Below, piece after piece: positions 26,573-29,683 of a stretch of DNA of 29,683 nucleotides. The notes under the pieces are model-generated. The model saw nothing but the letters and a program-made list of their open reading frames with translations, was not told the DNA's origin and did not search any database. The stretch is taken from NCBI GenBank assembly GCA_963842955.1, contig CAWJIJ010000004.1, positions 1 to 29,683 on the forward strand, in the 5' to 3' direction. A program made the translations under genes and the position numbers. How positions within the stretch are numbered: position 1 is the stretch's first letter; every line of letters begins with the position of its first letter. The stretch comes from JARFQW01 sp963842955. Lineage in GTDB: Bacteria > Pseudomonadota > Gammaproteobacteria > Steroidobacterales > XN24.

Positions 26573-27994
26573 GTGCTCTTCAACTCGCTGACCTTCATCG
26601 TCTTCTTCGCCGTGGTGCTGGCCCTGCACAACGGGCCGTTTTCGTGGGGCACCAAGAAGGCCATCCTGCTGGTGGCCAGCTACGTGTTTTACGCGGCCTG
26701 GAGCCCGCCGTTCGTCATCCTGCTCTGGATCTCCACCCTGGTGGACTGGCACGTGGCCAGGCGCATCCACTTGGAGCAGCGCCCGTCCCGCCGCCGGTGG
26801 CTGTTGTTCATCAGCATCGCCGTCAACCTGGGCATGCTGGGCTACTTCAAGTACGGCGGGTTTCTGCTGGAGAACTTCCAGGCGCTCATGGCCGGCCTGG
26901 GCGTCGCCTACGAGCCGGCGGACTGGGGCATCGTGCTGCCCGTGGGCATCTCCTTCTATACGTTCCAGACCATGGCCTACACGCTGGACATCTACCTGCG
27001 CCGGGCGGAGCCGGCCAAATCGTTCCTGGACTTCGCCCTGTTCGTCACCTTCTTCCCCCAGCTCGTGGCCGGCCCGATTGTCAGGCCCACCCAGCTCATC
27101 CCCCAGTTCGCCACGCCCCGCACCGCCACCGCGGCCCAGCTCAAGTGGGGCCTGGCGCTCATGACCCTGGGACTGTTCAACAAGATCGTGGTGGCCGACG
27201 GTCTGTTGTCGACGGCGGCCGACACCGTGTTCGGCGCCAAGGACATGCTGCATCCCCTGGACGCCTGGCTGGGCACGCTGGCGTTTTCGGGCCAGATCTT
27301 CTGCGACTTCGCCGGCTACTCCACCACGGCCATAGGCGCGGCCCTGTGCCTGGGCTTCTCCCTGCCGGACAACTTCCGCTATCCGTATGCCGCCGTCGGC
27401 TTCTCCGACTTCTGGCGCCGCTGGCACATTTCGCTTTCGGCGTGGCTCCGGGACTACCTCTACATCCCGCTGGGCGGCAACCGCAAAGGCAACTGGCGCA
27501 CGTATGCCAACCTCATGACCACCATGCTGCTGGGCGGCCTGTGGCACGGTGCGGCCTGGACCTTCGTCGTGTGGGGCGGCATGCACGGCGCCTACCTCGC
27601 CGCCGAGCGGTGGCTGAAGGCCCGCTTCGGCCGGGGCGCGGTCTGGCAGACCTGGGCCGGGCGCCTGTTCCTGGGGCTGTTGACCTATTTTCTCGTCAAC
27701 CTCACGTGGGTGTTCTTCCGCGCCCAGGACTTCGGCACCGCATGGCGCATGCTCGACACCATGCTCACCTTCGAGACCAGTGGCGCAAAGGTGCTGCCCA
27801 CCATCGACATCATCCAGGTCACCGCCGTCATCGCCGTGCTTCTCGCCGCCCACGGGTTCATGCGCAACCGGGTGCTGCACGAGGTGGTGGCCGCCGCGCC
27901 CCGCTGGCTGGTGGGCGTGACCTGGGGCGCGATGCTGTGGTTCATTATCATTACCCAAGGCCAGAGCGATGCCTTCATCTATTTCCAGTTCTGA
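26573..27994 (+). CDS. MBOAT-family O-acyltransferase (AlgI-like)
   Basis: The 473-residue polytopic membrane protein has the size and pattern of AlgI/DltB-type MBOAT enzymes, which move acyl groups across the inner membrane onto extracytoplasmic polymers. Visible are an N-terminal LFNSLTFIVFFAVVLAL helix, LPVGISFYTFQTMAYTLDIY (122-141), FFPQLVAGPIVRP (160-172), the signature DFWRRWHISLSAWLRDYLYIP (with His285), and LLGGLWHGAAWTF (319-331) carrying the conserved catalytic His325. The frame starts at GTG 26573. The gene overlaps the downstream SGNH-like gene by 26 bp, indicating translational coupling. No alginate or other polymer synthesis genes are in the window, so the polymer acylated is unknown. 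Confidence 0.93.
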   Translation: MLFNSLTFIVFFAVVLALHNGPFSWGTKKAILLVASYVFYAAWSPPFVILLWISTLVDWHVARRIHLEQRPSRRRWLLFISIAVNLGMLGYFKYGGFLLENFQALMAGLGVAYEPADWGIVLPVGISFYTFQTMAYTLDIYLRRAEPAKSFLDFALFVTFFPQLVAGPIVRPTQLIPQFATPRTATAAQLKWGLALMTLGLFNKIVVADGLLSTAADTVFGAKDMLHPLDAWLGTLAFSGQIFCDFAGYSTTAIGAALCLGFSLPDNFRYPYAAVGFSDFWRRWHISLSAWLRDYLYIPLGGNRKGNWRTYANLMTTMLLGGLWHGAAWTFVVWGGMHGAYLAAERWLKARFGRGAVWQTWAGRLFLGLLTYFLVNLTWVFFRAQDFGTAWRMLDTMLTFETSGAKVLPTIDIIQVTAVIAVLLAAHGFMRNRVLHEVVAAAPRWLVGVTWGAMLWFIIITQGQSDAFIYFQF

Positions 27995-29117
27995 GGCCAG
28001 TTCCAGCGCCGGCCCCGCGGTCGGCGGCCCCGGCTCGGGCAACACGCCCGCCGGCCCGGACCGCAGGGCCGACCCGGTCTACCAGCGGCCCATACCCGCG
28101 CTGGGCCGGGCGGGCTGGATTGCGCTGGCCGCCGCCCTCGTGCTGCTGGGCGGGTGGGAAGCCTGGGTGCGCAGCGAGGAAGTGCGGCCCAGCCTGCGCA
28201 ACTCCGACGGGTTCTGGGCCCAGGAGCGACGGAAGATCGGTCAGGGCTACGGCGACGGCTGGGTGTTCACGGGCTCATCCCGCGTGCTGTTCAACATGCA
28301 GCTGGATCAATGGGAGCGCCTGGACGGCCGCCGGCCGGTGCAGCTCGCCATCGAGGGCACCAGCCCCGTGCGGGTGATGGAGCAGCTGGCCGACGACCCC
28401 GACTTCACCGGCAAGCTCATCGTGGGCGTGGCCCCGGGGCTGTTCTTCTCCGGCTTCGAGCTGCGCGCCGGCGCCATCGACCGCTACGACAGCGAGACCC
28501 CCACCCAGTGGTTCGGGCAGCAGGTCTCCCAGCTCATCGAGCCGTGGCTGGCCTTCTACAATTTCGACTACGCCCTGCCGGTCATCCTGCGCCGCCAGCC
28601 CCTGACCAACCGCGAGGGCGTGCCGTTCGAGTTCGAGGTCCGCAAGCTTTCCAACATGGGCGAGGGCCGCAACACCCGCATGTGGAGCCGCCTGGAGACG
28701 GACCCGGACTACCGCAAGATGGCCACGGACATCTGGGAACAGTTCATGGTGCCCGTGGACCAGCTCCCGCCGGAGGAAATCGAACGCATGCAGGACGGCC
28801 ATAAACAGCAGATCGAGCGGGCCGCCGCCGCGTACGAGAAGCTCACCGCCAAGGGCGCCACCGTCATCTTTGTCACCATGCCCTTCGAGGGCAAGTACAC
28901 CCAGAGCGAAGAAGCCTTCGCCCCGCGGGCCGACACCTGGGACGTGCTGCTGGAGCGCACGGGCGCCATCGGCCTGCACTTCCAGGATCACGAAGAGATG
29001 CAGGGCTACACCCTGCCCGAGTGGTCCCATATGACTGGTGCGGAAGCCGACCGATTCACGGCCAGGTTCTACGAACTGGTGCAGCGGAAGCTGGCCGAGC
29101 GGGGCATGGCGCCGTGA
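27969..29117 (+). CDS. Membrane-anchored SGNH/AlgJ-like partner of the MBOAT protein
   Basis: The 382-residue product overlaps the MBOAT gene by 26 bp. It has a Ser/Gly/Pro-rich N-terminus, a single membrane helix at about 50-62 (WIALAAALVLLGG) and a large extracytoplasmic domain. WVFTGSSRVLFNM at 98-110 matches an SGNH block I in which GSS replaces GDS (candidate Ser104). VTMPFEGKY and, near the C-terminus, PEWSHMT (an ExxH in place of DxxH) fit the last blocks. SGNH-like proteins commonly pair with MBOAT acyltransferases (AlgI with AlgJ/AlgX, DltB with DltD) and finish acyl transfer in the periplasm. The pairing, overlap and topology support that role here. Direct catalytic activity is uncertain because the motifs are divergent. 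Confidence 0.78.
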   Translation: MPSSISSSEASSSAGPAVGGPGSGNTPAGPDRRADPVYQRPIPALGRAGWIALAAALVLLGGWEAWVRSEEVRPSLRNSDGFWAQERRKIGQGYGDGWVFTGSSRVLFNMQLDQWERLDGRRPVQLAIEGTSPVRVMEQLADDPDFTGKLIVGVAPGLFFSGFELRAGAIDRYDSETPTQWFGQQVSQLIEPWLAFYNFDYALPVILRRQPLTNREGVPFEFEVRKLSNMGEGRNTRMWSRLETDPDYRKMATDIWEQFMVPVDQLPPEEIERMQDGHKQQIERAAAAYEKLTAKGATVIFVTMPFEGKYTQSEEAFAPRADTWDVLLERTGAIGLHFQDHEEMQGYTLPEWSHMTGAEADRFTARFYELVQRKLAERGMAP

Positions 29118-29253
29118 CCGGCAGCCTCCAACACGGGCCCACGATCGTCACGGACCCAACCCGCGCTCAAGACGCGCGCCGAGAGACCGCCCCGGCGCGA
29201 ACGAGGCCGGCGGACTCTTCCGGCACCGCCAACCGCAGCAAGAGGAGCAAGCC

Positions 29254-29683
29254 ATGAACGTGCTGGTCGCCGTGGATCTGTCGCCTGCGTCACAGGCCGT
29301 GGTGGACGTGGCGGGCCGTGTGGCGAAAGCCACGGGTGCGGAGGTCTACGTCATCCACTGCGCCGAACCCGAGCCCGACTTCGTGGGCTACGACGCCGGC
29401 CCCGAAGTGGTGCGGGACCAGATCGCCGCCGAGTTCCACCGCGAACACGAACAGGTGCAGGCCCTGGCGAAAGGACTGAGAGAGGAGGGGATCAAGGCGA
29501 CCGCCCTACTCATCCAGGGCCCCACCGTCGAGACGACGCTCAAGGAAGCCATGCGGCTGGATGCGGAGCTGATTGTCGTGGGCAGCCACGGCCGCGGGGC
29601 CGTGTACGACCTGCTGGTGGGGAGTTATTCGGCGGGGATTTTGAGGAAGTCGCAGGTGCCGGTGTTGGTGGTGCCGACTCGGG
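29254..29683 (+). CDS. Universal stress protein (UspA family), cut by the window end
   Basis: The ATG at 29254 has an AGAGGAGCAAGCC ribosome binding site. The visible 143 codons begin MNVLVAVDLSPASQAVVDVA and reach a final strand VPVLVVPTR, so only a few residues are missing. The Usp ATP-binding motif G-2X-G-9X-G-S is present in VVGSHGRGAVYDLLVGSYSA, so this belongs to the ATP-binding type. The alpha/beta Rossmann-like fold is supported by the alternating strands VLVAVD, AEVYVIHCAE, KATALLIQG and AELIVVGS. These cytoplasmic proteins dimerise and are linked to stress survival; the specific role is unknown. It follows the SGNH-like gene by 136 bp and is probably a separate transcript. Confidence 0.9.
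   Translation, partial: MNVLVAVDLSPASQAVVDVAGRVAKATGAEVYVIHCAEPEPDFVGYDAGPEVVRDQIAAEFHREHEQVQALAKGLREEGIKATALLIQGPTVETTLKEAMRLDAELIVVGSHGRGAVYDLLVGSYSAGILRKSQVPVLVVPTR

Noticed and set aside
26528..28045. A 505-codon minus-strand frame rich in Gly, Glu, Gln and His
   Set aside because: It is the complement of the MBOAT gene. Its composition is a by-product of codon bias, and it has no domain.

Overview
The window is GC-rich, Gram-negative-type DNA, most likely from a gammaproteobacterium. The evidence is outer-membrane barrels, a lipoprotein with a classic lipobox, REP-associated tyrosine transposases, and a secreted pullulanase with X25 and CBM41 modules. The species cannot be named from this sequence. 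No rRNA, tRNA, origin or CRISPR array was recognised. Content is dominated by exported proteins and small dispersed repeats; there is little core metabolism apart from a homocysteine S-methyltransferase.

Layout. At 128-496 (-) lies an orphan copy of a recurring C-terminal domain, next to a short transposase-like helix-turn-helix ORF (643-837). A two-gene unit follows: a small unknown protein and a zinc-dependent phospholipase C-like protein (887-3334). Next are mmuM (-), a one-TM DUF6090-like protein (+), a secreted gluzincin-type metallopeptidase (-) and a TolB/PD40 beta-propeller lipoprotein (-). Two near-identical 1.25-kb RAYT transposon copies lie at 9461-10708 and 13207-14455. They flank a small exported protein and a MipA/OmpV-type outer-membrane protein that carries a second barrel-like half. 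The second RAYT copy is frameshifted and ends exactly where a LysM-like/coiled-coil gene has lost its start. A third, 66-bp RAYT scrap sits at 15237-15302.

From 15457 to 20097 (-) is a large modular pullulanase: signal peptide, two X25, three CBM41, GH13 catalytic domain and a C-terminal helical FIMAH-like domain. It is interrupted by two compensating single-base frameshifts. From 20400 to 25880 (+) three consecutive genes encode secreted proteins: two FG-GAP-type propellers (one lightly, one heavily frameshifted) and one parallel beta-helix. All three end in the same roughly 110-residue domain (IDxxPW..N.VDP...FDALQ.DL...YRVYD.N.DGIPDL...RDL.I.CG...G.TH.G..F.G.D.V.NRRCP). Each is followed within 100 bp by a related GTGACAGTTCACT-type imperfect palindrome. 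This domain-plus-palindrome cassette series is the most interesting pattern in the window.

The last part (25881-26572) is a non-coding repeat region with a 65-bp tandem array built on the 16-bp palindrome CGTTTCCGCGGAAACG and a separate 34-bp perfect palindrome. It precedes an MBOAT acyltransferase/SGNH-like gene pair, whose reading frames overlap, and a universal stress protein that runs off the window edge.

Several genes contain single-base frameshifts, some at short homopolymers. Sequencing error and true pseudogene decay cannot be told apart here, so affected entries say so.
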